Both the position numbers and the translations under genes were made by a program. A stretch of 64,000 bases of DNA from Streptomyces griseorubiginosus (lineage in GTDB: Bacteria; Actinomycetota; Actinomycetes; Streptomycetales; Streptomycetaceae), in contig NZ_KQ948744.1 in NCBI RefSeq assembly GCF_001514195.1, positions 186,001 to 250,000 of the forward strand, read 5' to 3'. Each line of letters opens with the position of its first letter. Within the stretch, counting starts at the first letter, position 1. This document shows positions 33,742 to 42,000 of the stretch, piece after piece. The notes beneath the pieces are model-generated. The model ran no database searches and was not told where the DNA came from. It worked only from the letters and a program-made list of their open reading frames with translations.

Positions 33742-36408
33742 CTAATCCCCCGCCAGTTCCGCCACCCCCGTGATCCGGTGCAGGGGGTAGGTGCGGACCT
33801 CGTCCGCGGTGTGGTCGTAGGCCGTCACGAAGCCGCCCTCCACGCGGACGGGGGCGATGACGCGTTGGCTGGCGGCGCCCTCGGCGTTGACGTAGCCGAT
33901 CCACAGGGCCTCGCCGGTGAGGACGGCGGCCTGCATGGTGGCGAGGGTCTCGGCGGCGCCGGTGCGGGGGAGTTCGCCGGTGGACAGCGGTGGCCGGTCG
34001 CCCTGCTTGCGGGGCGTGGTGGAGGCGAGGTCGCCCGCGCGGACGGCCCGGATCGCGGCCGCGAGGAGCGTCGCGTCGGGGACCGGGGGACCGTCCGGGA
34101 CCGGCTCGGGCGCGCTGCGGGGCGGGGTTCGGTGGGCGTGGGCGCGGGTGATCAGGACGTCGCCCTCGGCGGACTCGGCGGCCGGGGCGAAGCCCATCGC
34201 GCGCAGGCCCTCCAGGAGCGAGGCCGGGTCGGCCTGGGCGGCCAGGACGGTCGGGGCGAGGCGGCGCAGCCGCAGGCCGGCGGCGCGCTTGTCGGCGAGG
34301 ATCTCGTTCAGCAGGGCGTCGTCGTCGCAGCGGACGTAGGACGAGGCGGCACCCACCCGGAGGTGGCCGTGCCGCCGGGCCACGTCGTCGATCAGATACG
34401 TCAGGGGCTGCGGGACCGGGGTCCGGGAGTGCGCGGCGAGAAAGGCGTGCAGGTCGGAGGCGGACTGCCCGGCGTCCAGGGCGCGGCGCACCGACCCCGG
34501 CGTGAAGCGGTACACCGTCGCCCCGCCCTTCGACTCCACGTCCGCCAGGACGTCCAGCACCTCGGCCAGCGGCCGCCGCAGCGGACCGGGGGCCACCGCC
34601 GTCAGGTCGGCCTGGAGCAGGACGTGGTCGAGTGGCTCGGGCAGCAGCGGCGCGAGAAGCCGGGCGGCCGCGGCGGAGGCGGTGGCCTGCTCGGCGGGGG
34701 AGAGGGGCTCGGCGACGGCGGGGGCGGGGCGGTGGTGCACGGGCAGTTTGTCCCCGGGGCCCTGCGACACGGCGTCCGGCGTCTTCGGCGCGGTCGTGCC
34801 CGGCAGCGCCTGTCCGTGCCGCTCGTCCCCGGTTCCTCGCGACACGGCGTCCGGCGTCTTCGGCGCGGTCGTGCCCGGCAGCGTTTGCCCGTGCCGCTCG
34901 TCCCCGGCGCCCCGCGACACGGCGTCCCGCGTCTTCGGTGCGGTCGCGCCCAGCAGTGCCCGGCCGTGGCCCGACAGCGCCCCCCGCCCGGTCACCCCCA
35001 GCAGCTCGGCCTCCTTCAGCGTCCACTCGGCGAGCCGTGAACGCAGGTCCTCCTCACGGCGTTGCGGGCGCTCCCAGCGCAACCGGGCGAGCACCGACTC
35101 CGCCGACGGCGACGCGCCCTCCGGCAGCCCCGCCAGCAGCGTCAGCACCCGGTGCCGTACCTCCGGCGCGGCGCCGCGGTCCAGACCCGGGCCCAGCGCC
35201 GACAGGGTGCGGTCCTTCGCGTCCCGTCCGCCCACCAGTCCCGAGGTCCGGGTGGCGGTCAGCCAGGCCTCCGCCAGCCGGGCCCAGCGGCGGGCCGGCG
35301 GCTGCTCCAGCCACTCGTCGTGGGCCGGGGTCGCGGCATAGCGCTCGTCGGCCTCGCCGTCGGAGGCCAGCAGGCCCGCCGCGTAGGCCAGTTCGACCCA
35401 GAAGGCGGCGACCGGCTCCGAGACGTCCAGCGCGACCGCCGTGCGCTTGAGGTCGCGCACGCTCAGACCGCCCGCCCGCAGCACCGCGGGCCCGCCCTCG
35501 TCCCAGTCCTTCAGCAGCTCCTCGACGGTCGCGAGCGCGGTGTACGCCTGCCCGGCCGCCGTCGCGTCCACAACCTGTGGACGGTGGGTCGCCGCGGCCT
35601 CCACGGCCGGCGGCAGCGGCTCCACCTCGCGGTGCGCCCGGCCGCCCCGCAGATGCAGGGCCACCTCCCGCGGCAGGACGACCGTGCCGGGCGCCGTCGG
35701 CACCAGCAGCCCGAGGTCCAGCAGACGGCGCAGATGGGCCGCCGGCTCGGAGGTGACCTGCCCGTACGGCGGCCCCCAGACCAGCCGGGACAGCACCGCC
35801 CGCGACTCCTCCGGCAGGTCGGCGAGCAGCGCCGACATCCGCTTCCGGTCCGTGAACAGGGCCGTCAGCGACGCCACCGCCGACACCGCGTCGTGCGTCG
35901 AGCCGAGCCCGGCCGCCGTCACGATCTCCTGGACGCGGCCCGGCGACATCCCGGCCGTGGCCTCCTGCACGGTCGGCCCGAGCCCGGTCGGCGACGGATG
36001 CTGCGGCGAGGGCGCGAGCAGCTCACGGGCCGTACGGACCAGGCGGAGCCGGTCGTCGTCGCCCCACACCAGGGCCTGTTCCCGCAGGGTGCCCAGCGAG
36101 CGGGGCAGCGCCGCCGAGACGGCAGGGTCGCCCGCGTCACCGGTCAGCAGCTGCTCCAGCTCGGCGTAGGGCGCCGGGTCCGCCGCGACCGCCAGCGCCT
36201 CGGCCGTCCGCAGCGCGAACAGGTCGAGGCGCTCCAGCGCCCGCACCACCGACGCGCGCGTCCCGGCCCGGGTCGCGAGCTGGGTGAGGTCGGTCGGCAC
36301 GGGGGTGATGAGGTCGGGTCGGGCACGCAGAAGCGCGGCCAGGGAGTCGTCGTCCCTGGCCCGGAGCGCTTCCGCGAGGGAGCGCGGCGGTACGGCCGGG
36401 TTGCTCAT
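33742..36408 (-). CDS. XPB-associated protein with helicase_C_3 and WYL-like domains
   Basis: 888 residues. The N-terminus (MSNPAVPPRSLAEALRARDD) starts a winged-helix-like region with LTQLATRAGTRASVVRALERLDLFAL. A helicase_C_3/XPB-like domain covers about 575-720 (VLLQADLTAVAPGPLRRPLA and SYVRCDDDALLNEILADKR). A WYL-like ligand-binding domain closes the protein (ALWIGYVNAEGAASQRVIAP, then TYPLHRITGV). No Walker motifs, so it is not itself a helicase. Residues about 474-549 are three tandem 25-residue repeats (LPGTTAPKTPDAVSRGTGDE type), an unusual variable linker encoded by 75-bp DNA repeats. ATG 36408; the same frame stays open far upstream but is not coding. Probably works with the XPB helicase. 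Confidence 0.85.
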   Translation of the reverse strand: MSNPAVPPRSLAEALRARDDDSLAALLRARPDLITPVPTDLTQLATRAGTRASVVRALERLDLFALRTAEALAVAADPAPYAELEQLLTGDAGDPAVSAALPRSLGTLREQALVWGDDDRLRLVRTARELLAPSPQHPSPTGLGPTVQEATAGMSPGRVQEIVTAAGLGSTHDAVSAVASLTALFTDRKRMSALLADLPEESRAVLSRLVWGPPYGQVTSEPAAHLRRLLDLGLLVPTAPGTVVLPREVALHLRGGRAHREVEPLPPAVEAAATHRPQVVDATAAGQAYTALATVEELLKDWDEGGPAVLRAGGLSVRDLKRTAVALDVSEPVAAFWVELAYAAGLLASDGEADERYAATPAHDEWLEQPPARRWARLAEAWLTATRTSGLVGGRDAKDRTLSALGPGLDRGAAPEVRHRVLTLLAGLPEGASPSAESVLARLRWERPQRREEDLRSRLAEWTLKEAELLGVTGRGALSGHGRALLGATAPKTRDAVSRGAGDERHGQTLPGTTAPKTPDAVSRGTGDERHGQALPGTTAPKTPDAVSQGPGDKLPVHHRPAPAVAEPLSPAEQATASAAAARLLAPLLPEPLDHVLLQADLTAVAPGPLRRPLAEVLDVLADVESKGGATVYRFTPGSVRRALDAGQSASDLHAFLAAHSRTPVPQPLTYLIDDVARRHGHLRVGAASSYVRCDDDALLNEILADKRAAGLRLRRLAPTVLAAQADPASLLEGLRAMGFAPAAESAEGDVLITRAHAHRTPPRSAPEPVPDGPPVPDATLLAAAIRAVRAGDLASTTPRKQGDRPPLSTGELPRTGAAETLATMQAAVLTGEALWIGYVNAEGAASQRVIAPVRVEGGFVTAYDHTADEVRTYPLHRITGVAELAGD
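34764..34988. repeat. 75-bp in-frame tandem repeat inside the XPB-associated gene
   Basis: Three units start GCGACACGGCGTCC at 34764, 34839 and 34914, exactly 75 bp apart. The first two are almost identical, the third diverged. Unit length is a multiple of three, so copy-number change keeps the frame. Confidence 0.9.
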
Positions 36409-36564
36409 CCGACCAACGGTAGCGGGTGGCCGGGCCGGGCAGCAGCGCCCACCGGGGCGGACCGGATATCGCTGACCTGCGGTCCCCGCTCGGGCCCACA
36501 GGAGGCGACCTGCGCTAGTTTCGTCCCACGGGGTATCCAACGCACCCGCCCCGGAGGGGACTTC

Positions 36565-37596
36565 GTGGGTATCGAGAGCGACCAGGTCGTCTACGAGTAT
36601 CTGAGCCGCGTCGGCGACGTGGCCCAGCAGCGGCAGTTGCCGTCGTCGACCCGTATGCGGCTGGTCTCCGAGCTGCGCAACGAGATCGACCGGCGGCGCG
36701 CCAAGGCCCCGGTGGACTCGCCGGCGGCCGTCCGCCGGATCATCGCCCGGCTGGGCAGTCCCGACGAGGTGGTCACCGCCGCGGGCGGCTCCGCGGCCAC
36801 CGCCCCGCAGGCGCCGGCCGTCTCCATGCCCGTCCAGCGGGACCGGGATTCCCAGGACGACGGCGGGCAGCGGCGGACCGGGCTGCGCAAGAACGTGCCC
36901 CAGCCGCGCCCCGCCGATCCGCCCCCCGACCCGGCCGTCTCCCACGGCCCCCATCTGGCCGGTCTGGACGAGCTCGGCGACCCCGCGACGCAGCCCGACT
37001 GGTGGCGGGTCGACAGCAGCCCCTTCGGGGTCGGCGACAGCGTGCCGGGCTTCGTCGGCGGGGTGGAGATCCCGGAGCTGCTGAAGCCTCCGCCGCCCAA
37101 GGAGGAGAAGAAGCCCGAGCCCGCGGTCGAGCAGCCGCCGGCGGAGGTGCTCGCGCCCGGGAAACGTAAGGCCTGGTGGCGGCCCCGCCCGAAGGCCGCC
37201 CCGCCCGTCGTCGAGGCCGCGCCGGTCCCTCGCCGCCGGTTCCTCGGGGCGGGCGCGGGAAGCTGGAGCAACCCGCTCCTGCTGCTGGCCGCCGCCCTCC
37301 TCGTCGCCGGCGCGGTGCTCGGCAACCTGCTCGTGCTGATCGTGGGCTGGCTCATCGCCTGGGCCTCCCGCCGCCTCACCGACGCCGAGACGAAATGGGC
37401 CGTGGTGATCCTGCCCGGCCTCTCGCTGACCGCGGGCCTGGTCTGGCTGTGGGGCCGCAACGAGGGCCGCTGGGGCGAGCCCATCGCCCAGGGCCACATG
37501 AACGACGCGATCGCCGAGACCTGGCCATGGGTGGTGCGGGGCGCGGCCGTGGCATCCGCACTGTTCCTGGTGTGGCGCTCGCAGCGGCGGCGGTAA
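36565..37596 (+). CDS. Membrane protein with a long proline-rich cytoplasmic N-terminus
   Basis: 343 residues. The first 60 (SDQVVYEYLSRVGDVAQQRQ, then RIIARLGSPDEVV) are a helical domain like the HAAS/DUF1700-type segments of regulators next to anti-sigma systems. Residues 70-220 are Pro/Lys-rich and disordered. Three or four hydrophobic segments follow (about 238-262, 265-285, 290-305, 325-340). GTG 36565 has CGGAGGGGA 5 nt upstream. Divergent from the XPB-associated gene (156 bp gap). Function unknown. Confidence 0.8.
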   Translation: MGIESDQVVYEYLSRVGDVAQQRQLPSSTRMRLVSELRNEIDRRRAKAPVDSPAAVRRIIARLGSPDEVVTAAGGSAATAPQAPAVSMPVQRDRDSQDDGGQRRTGLRKNVPQPRPADPPPDPAVSHGPHLAGLDELGDPATQPDWWRVDSSPFGVGDSVPGFVGGVEIPELLKPPPPKEEKKPEPAVEQPPAEVLAPGKRKAWWRPRPKAAPPVVEAAPVPRRRFLGAGAGSWSNPLLLLAAALLVAGAVLGNLLVLIVGWLIAWASRRLTDAETKWAVVILPGLSLTAGLVWLWGRNEGRWGEPIAQGHMNDAIAETWPWVVRGAAVASALFLVWRSQRRR

Positions 37597-37599
37597 GGG

Positions 37600-37940
37600 C
37601 GGACCGACTGCGGGTGGGCGGTGCCGCGTAGGAGGTGGCTGCGGGTGGGCTGTTCCGCTCGGGCAACCTCTGCCGGTGGGCCGCGGGGCGCGGGGAGCGG
37701 TGGGTTGTTTCGCTGGCGCAACTCCTGCCGATGGGGCGCGGGAAGCGATGGCGGTGGGCTGTTCCGCTCGCGCAACCCCTGCCGGTCGGCCGTAGCGTGC
37801 GGGAAGTGCGGCCGGTGGGCTGTGACGATGTGGCAACCCCTGCCGCTGGGCCGTAGCGTGCGCTGGAAGCGCTGCCGGTGACCGTCCTTCGCGCGGCGCC
37901 CCCTGGCCGGTGGGCCGTGCCGCCGCCCGGTAACCATTGT
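37600..37940. repeat. Degenerate ~60-bp tandem repeats in the 37597-38005 gap
   Basis: At least five imperfect units built on GGTGGGCTGTTCCGCTCG, CGCAACCCCTGCCGGT and GGCCGTAGCGTGCGGGAAG. Clear copies start near 37643, 37702, 37755 and 37817, with poorer ones at both ends. It continues as CCGCCCGG/CCGTGCCG-rich sequence to the next gene. I see no open frame with real coding character. Confidence 0.7.
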
Positions 37941-38005
37941 CCGGCGTCCGTACCGCCCGGGAAACCGCTGTCCGGCGGCCGTGCCGCACGGGCACAATGG
38001 CCCAT

Positions 38006-38656
38006 ATGGCCTCTGCAAGCATCTCCGCCCCCGGTCCCACCGTCGGCTTCGATCTCGACATGACGCTCATCGACTCCCGCCCCGGCATCCACGCCTGCTG
38101 GGTGGAGCTGTCCGAGCGGACGGGGACGTACGTCGACGCCGACCTGGTGGTCACGCGGCTCGGGCCGCCGCTGGCCGAGGAGATGGCGTACTGGTTCCCG
38201 GCCGAGCAGATCCCGGAGATGGCGGACCTCTACCGCGAGCTGTACCCGGCGTACGCGATCGCCGGCACCCTGGCGATGCCCGGTGCCCGCGAGGCCATCG
38301 ACGCCGTCCAGGCGGCCGGCGGGCGGGCGATCGTCGTGACCGCCAAGTGGGAGCCCAACGCCCGGCTGCACATGGAGCACCTGGGTCTGGAGCCGGACGC
38401 GGTGATCGGCAATCTGTGGGCCGAGCAGAAGGGCGAGGCGCTGCGCGAGCACGGCGCGAGCGTCTACGTCGGCGACCACACCGGCGATGTGCGCGGGGCG
38501 CGGATCGCGAGGGCGACGTCGGTCGCGGTCGCCACCGGGCCGTGCAGCCCCGAGGAACTGACCGAGGCCGGCGCGGAAGTCGTCCTCGGCGATCTCACGG
38601 AGTTTCCTGGGTGGTTTTCGGACTACCGCGCGGACTGCCTTCCGGCCCGCGCCTGA
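38006..38656 (+). CDS. HAD-superfamily phosphatase
   Basis: A 216-residue haloacid-dehalogenase phosphatase. Motif I is VGFDLDMTLIDSRPG (residues about 12-26, with the DxDxT nucleophile), motif II is AIVVTAKW, and the C-terminal acidic motif is VYVGDHTGDVRGAR. The cap is the small helical type of phosphoglycolate-phosphatase-like enzymes; the substrate is unknown. ATG 38006 is chosen over ATG 37997 (three residues longer); neither has a strong binding site. The last 34 bp overlap the convergent small membrane protein gene. Confidence 0.86.
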   Translation: MASASISAPGPTVGFDLDMTLIDSRPGIHACWVELSERTGTYVDADLVVTRLGPPLAEEMAYWFPAEQIPEMADLYRELYPAYAIAGTLAMPGAREAIDAVQAAGGRAIVVTAKWEPNARLHMEHLGLEPDAVIGNLWAEQKGEALREHGASVYVGDHTGDVRGARIARATSVAVATGPCSPEELTEAGAEVVLGDLTEFPGWFSDYRADCLPARA

Positions 38657-38883
38657 CGCCTTCCGGCGGCCACCGATTGCAGCACTCCCGCTCCGGCCAC
38701 CACGAAACCGACGGCCATGAGCATGCTCAATCCGAACATGTACGTCGGAAAAGGCTTCGTTCCGAGCAGGAACGGGGCCACGGTGACGAGAGTGGCCACC
38801 GCACCGACGAAGAAGACGACGGCTCCGGTACGGATCAGTCGGTCACCGGGAGCGGCGGAATTCGTTTGGGTTTTGTCACGCAC
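38623..38883 (-). CDS. Small two-TM membrane protein
   Basis: An 86-residue protein: short hydrophilic N-terminus (RDKTQTNSAAPGDRLIRTG), two transmembrane segments (about 20-42 and 50-72) and a basic tail (GRRQARAGRQSAR). GTG 38883 is chosen because the preceding codons look like leader and the conserved part begins VRDKTQTN; an open frame extends to 38916. It overlaps the 3' end of the HAD gene on the other strand by 34 bp. Function unknown. Confidence 0.7.
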   Translation of the reverse strand: MRDKTQTNSAAPGDRLIRTGAVVFFVGAVATLVTVAPFLLGTKPFPTYMFGLSMLMAVGFVVAGAGVLQSVAAGRRQARAGRQSAR

Positions 38884-39046
38884 CGGACCAGGGTAGTTCC
38901 CAGCGCGAAGGAACAACCGGGCGACGTCTTGTCACCGGCCTGAAGACCATTAGCCTTGGTACCGGCGGGTCCCGACGACCCGCCCCAGTGCTATCAAGAG
39001 CCGTTTCAGAAGCAGTTTTCCGACGAGTACGAGGACGAGGACAGAC

Positions 39047-39430
39047 GTGCCTACCGGCAAGGTCAAGTGGTTCAACAGTGAGAAGGGCTTCGGCTTTCTC
39101 TCCCGTGACGACGGCGGTGACGTCTTCGTCCATTCCTCGGTCCTCCCCGCCGGAGTCGAGACGCTGAAGCCCGGGCAGCGGGTGGAGTTCGGAGTGGTCG
39201 CCGGGCAGCGCGGTGACCAGGCCCTTTCCGTCGCCATCCTCGACCCCACGCCCTCGGTCGCGGCGGCCACCCGCAAGAAGCCCGACGAACTGGCCTCGAT
39301 CGTCCAGGACCTGACGACCCTCCTGGAGAACATCACCCCGATGCTGGAGCGCGGCCGCTACCCCGACAAGGCGGCGGGCAAGAAGATCGCCGGCCTGCTG
39401 CGGGCGGTCGCCGACCAACTCGACGTGTAA
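39047..39430 (+). CDS. Cold-shock protein with C-terminal helical extension
   Basis: 127 residues: an N-terminal cold-shock domain (1-66; KGFGFLSR and VFVHSSVL RNA-binding motifs) and a charged helical tail (about 75-127; KKPDELASIVQDLTTLLENI). Almost twice the usual length; a tail of this kind is known in the actinobacterial CspB group. The tail could mediate dimerisation or partner binding (inference). GTG 39047 follows GAGGACGAGGAC. The next gene starts at the base after its stop codon, so both are translationally linked. Confidence 0.92.
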   Translation: MPTGKVKWFNSEKGFGFLSRDDGGDVFVHSSVLPAGVETLKPGQRVEFGVVAGQRGDQALSVAILDPTPSVAAATRKKPDELASIVQDLTTLLENITPMLERGRYPDKAAGKKIAGLLRAVADQLDV

Positions 39431-39871
39431 GTGCACGAGATACGGACCGAGCCGTCCGAGGAGATGTGGGAGTACATCCGACGGCAGCGGCGTCACACCC
39501 TGGAACTGCTGGTCGTCTGCGCCGTCGGTCTCGTGCCCTGGACGATCCTGCTGTACTTCACCCTGCCGAGCGGCTACACCGTCCGCCAGTGGCGGGTCAC
39601 CTGGGTCGGCTTCGACGTCCTGCTGCTCCTCGCGATGTCCGCGACGGCGCTCCTCGGCTGGCGACGCCACCGAGGGGTCGTCGTGGCGGCCGTGGCCACG
39701 GGTGCCCTGCTGGTCTGCGACGCCTGGTTCGACGTGTCGCTGGCCCTGGGCACCCCGGCCGTGTGGTGGTCGGCGGCGCTGGCGGTATTCGTGGAACTCC
39801 CCTTGGCGGCCTTTCTGCTCCGAAAGGTCCTGGGCATGATGTCGTTGGCCCAGTGGCCGAGGCCGAGGTGA
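39431..39871 (+). CDS. Four-TM membrane protein coupled to the cold-shock gene
   Basis: A 146-residue protein with a cytoplasmic N-terminus (VHEIRTEPSEEMWEYIRRQ) and four hydrophobic segments (about 23-43, 55-75, 80-100, 110-130). GTG 39431 directly follows the TAA of the cold-shock gene; ribosomes would need to restart there, as no separate binding site is present. Family not recognised. Ends 4 bp from convergent mqnD. Confidence 0.82.
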   Translation: MHEIRTEPSEEMWEYIRRQRRHTLELLVVCAVGLVPWTILLYFTLPSGYTVRQWRVTWVGFDVLLLLAMSATALLGWRRHRGVVVAAVATGALLVCDAWFDVSLALGTPAVWWSAALAVFVELPLAAFLLRKVLGMMSLAQWPRPR

Positions 39872-39875
39872 CGCG

Positions 39876-40766
39876 TCAGCGGAACGACAACGCGTCGGGC
39901 TTCAATGCCGGCACAAGTCCTTCGGCCGCCGCCCGGGTCAACAGCCCCCGAATCGCCGCGTATCCGTCTTCGCCCAAGTCCGCGGTGAACTCGTTGACAT
40001 ACAAACCGATGTGCTGATCGGCGACCGCGGGATCCATCTCCTGCGCGTGCGCCATGACATAAGGCCGGGAAACCTCGGGATCGTCCCAAGCGGCCCGTAC
40101 CGACGCGCGGATGGAGTCGGCGAGCCGCGACAGCCGTTCCGTTCCCAGCGACCGTTTCGCAATGATCGCGCCGAGGGGAATGGGCAGCCCGGTCGTCGAC
40201 TCCCAGTGCTCGCCCATGTCCGCCAGTTTGTGCAGCCCGTAGTTCTGGTACGTGAACCGGGCCTCGTGGATCACCAGTCCGGCGTCGACCAGTCCGTCCC
40301 GGACGGCCGGCATGATCTCGTGGAACGGCATCACCACGATCTCCCCGACCTTGCCGTCGAGGACGTCCGCCGCCCACAGCCGGAACAGCAGATACGCCGT
40401 CGACCGCTCGGACGGCACCGCGACCCTGCGGCCGGTCAGCTCAAGGCCGGCCTCCCGGGTGAGCACCAGCGGCCCGCACCCCCGTCCCAGCGCACCCCCG
40501 CACGGCAGCAGCGTGTAGTTGTCGAGGACGTACGGCAGCACGGCGTACGACACCTTCAGCACATCGAACTCACCGCGCTCCGCCATCCCGTTGGTGATGT
40601 CGATGTCCGCGAAGGTCACGTCCAGCGCGGGCGCCCCCGGCACGCGGCCGTGGGCGAGGGCGTCGAAGACGAAGGTGTCGTTCGGGCAGGGCGAGTACGC
40701 GATCTGCAAAGGCTGCGAAGGCTGCACAGACCCCGAGGGCTGCAAAGGCTGCGAAGGCTCAGTCAT
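39876..40766 (-). CDS. mqnD: 1,4-dihydroxy-6-naphthoate synthase (futalosine pathway)
   Basis: A 296-residue enzyme of the futalosine menaquinone pathway, converting cyclic dehypoxanthinylfutalosine to 1,4-dihydroxy-6-naphthoate. The periplasmic-binding-protein-like fold opens with IAYSPCPNDTFVFDALAHG and has SYAVLPYVLDNYTLLPCGGALGRGCGP and AVPSERSTAYLLFRLW. The first 20 residues (QPLQPSGSVQPSQPLQ) are a short Gln/Pro/Ser repeat encoded by GGCTGCAAA/GGCTGCGAA units and are not part of the fold. The start overlaps the mqnB stop by 8 bp, so the two are coupled. Confidence 0.94.
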   Translation of the reverse strand: MTEPSQPLQPSGSVQPSQPLQIAYSPCPNDTFVFDALAHGRVPGAPALDVTFADIDITNGMAERGEFDVLKVSYAVLPYVLDNYTLLPCGGALGRGCGPLVLTREAGLELTGRRVAVPSERSTAYLLFRLWAADVLDGKVGEIVVMPFHEIMPAVRDGLVDAGLVIHEARFTYQNYGLHKLADMGEHWESTTGLPIPLGAIIAKRSLGTERLSRLADSIRASVRAAWDDPEVSRPYVMAHAQEMDPAVADQHIGLYVNEFTADLGEDGYAAIRGLLTRAAAEGLVPALKPDALSFR

Positions 40767-41415
40767 GCTGCTTCCAACTCTCCAGTACCGGTGCCAGCTT
40801 CCCGAACCCCTCCGTCAGGGCCGTGAGCGCGTCGCCGATGCGCCAGGCGGCCCGGTCGCGGGGTCCGACCGGGTTGGAGACGGCGCGGATCTCCAGCACC
40901 GGCACCCCGTGCGCCCCGGCCGCCTCGGCGACCCCGAAGCCCTCCATGGCCTCGGCGAGGGCGGTGGGGTGACGGGCGCGCAACGCTGCCGCACGCTCGG
41001 CCGTACCGGTGACCGTGGAGACGGTGAGCACCGCACCGGGACGCCCCCCGGTCGCGGCCACGGCGTCCCGTACGAGAGCCGCGGGCGGCCGGTGGGTGAC
41101 GGTCCCGAAGCCCAGGGCGGTCACCGGCACGAACCCCTCGGCGGTCTCGGCCCCGAGGTCGGCCGCGGTGATCTCGTCGGCGACGACCAGCGACCCGACC
41201 GGCGCCCCGGGCAGGAACCCGCCGGCGATCCCGGCGGACACGACGAGGCCGTAGCCGGCGCCCTCCAGGGCGGCCCTGGTCAGGGCGGTGGCGGTGCCGG
41301 CGGCGGCGAGCGCGGGACCCACCCCCACCGCGAGGACGTCTGCCGCCATGCCCTCGAACGCAGGGGCCACCGCGTCCCGTTCGACCGGGACCGCGGTGGC
41401 CACGAGGATGCGCAT
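40759..41415 (-). CDS. mqnB: Futalosine hydrolase
   Basis: A 218-residue nucleoside-phosphorylase-fold hydrolase removing hypoxanthine from futalosine. It begins with MRILVATAVPVERDAVAPAF, has VVSAGIAGGFLPGAPVGSLVVAD (base-binding region) and ends with the catalytic-Asp region EIRAVSNPVGPRDRAAWRI. It lies 19 bp after the DUF2771 lipoprotein gene and 8 bp into mqnD, suggesting one operon. Presence of both mqnB and mqnD means menaquinone is made by the futalosine rather than the MenFDHCEB route. Confidence 0.94.
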   Translation of the reverse strand: MRILVATAVPVERDAVAPAFEGMAADVLAVGVGPALAAAGTATALTRAALEGAGYGLVVSAGIAGGFLPGAPVGSLVVADEITAADLGAETAEGFVPVTALGFGTVTHRPPAALVRDAVAATGGRPGAVLTVSTVTGTAERAAALRARHPTALAEAMEGFGVAEAAGAHGVPVLEIRAVSNPVGPRDRAAWRIGDALTALTEGFGKLAPVLESWKQHD

Positions 41416-41434
41416 CAGCTACGGCTCCGACGGA

Positions 41435-41938
41435 TCAGTAGTCGGCGTTCTCCAGCTTGAAGTTCCACACGCCCTTGTGTTCCTTGCTCTGGCCCGAGGC
41501 CGTCTTGTCCTGCTCGACGATGCTGATGTACAGCGTCTTCTGCGGGGCCTGGCCCTGCTGCTGCGCGAAGAGGTCCACGCCGTCGAAGGCGTAGTACGTC
41601 TTCTTGTACACGTACGTCATCTGCTGGCCGTTGATCCACAGCGCCCAGCCGGTGTCCGCGACCTTGGGGTCGACGCCGACGCGCAGGGTCTCGCTCTGGT
41701 TGACCTTGATCGTCTTGGCGTCGGACTTCTCCAGGGCGCACTTGGTGGCCTTCGCCTGGCCGAGGTCCTTGCCGTCGTCGTAGCAGGTGGCCTCGGAGCT
41801 CACCGAGGTCGAACCGACCGTGACGGTGACGCGCGGCGTCGGCTTGTCGCAGGCCGACAGGACGAGCAGTCCGGCGGAAACGAGGCCGGCGGCGGCGACG
41901 GCGCGGCGGCGTCGCACAACGGATTGCAGCGTGGTCAT
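41435..41938 (-). CDS. DUF2771 lipoprotein
   Basis: A 167-residue exported lipoprotein. The signal peptide (RRRRAVAAAGLVSAGLLVL) ends in the lipobox LSAC, Cys near residue 30. The mature part is a small beta-sandwich-like domain matching streptomycete DUF2771 proteins (ATCYDDGKDLGQAK, GWALWINGQQMTYVYKKTYY). A third Cys near KCALEKSD could pair with ATCYD. Function unknown. It is the gene before mqnB. Confidence 0.87.
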   Translation of the reverse strand: MTTLQSVVRRRRAVAAAGLVSAGLLVLSACDKPTPRVTVTVGSTSVSSEATCYDDGKDLGQAKATKCALEKSDAKTIKVNQSETLRVGVDPKVADTGWALWINGQQMTYVYKKTYYAFDGVDLFAQQQGQAPQKTLYISIVEQDKTASGQSKEHKGVWNFKLENADY

Positions 41939-42000
41939 GGCGGAAGGCTATCGGGCGGGTACGGCGGTCCCTTTATCCGGGGTGCGGCGAGCCCTGTTCG

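Noticed and set aside
33742..38154. 1470-codon open frame on the minus strand
   Set aside because: Only 33742-36408 has coding character and homology-like motifs. The rest is antisense to the membrane protein gene and to intergenic repeats.
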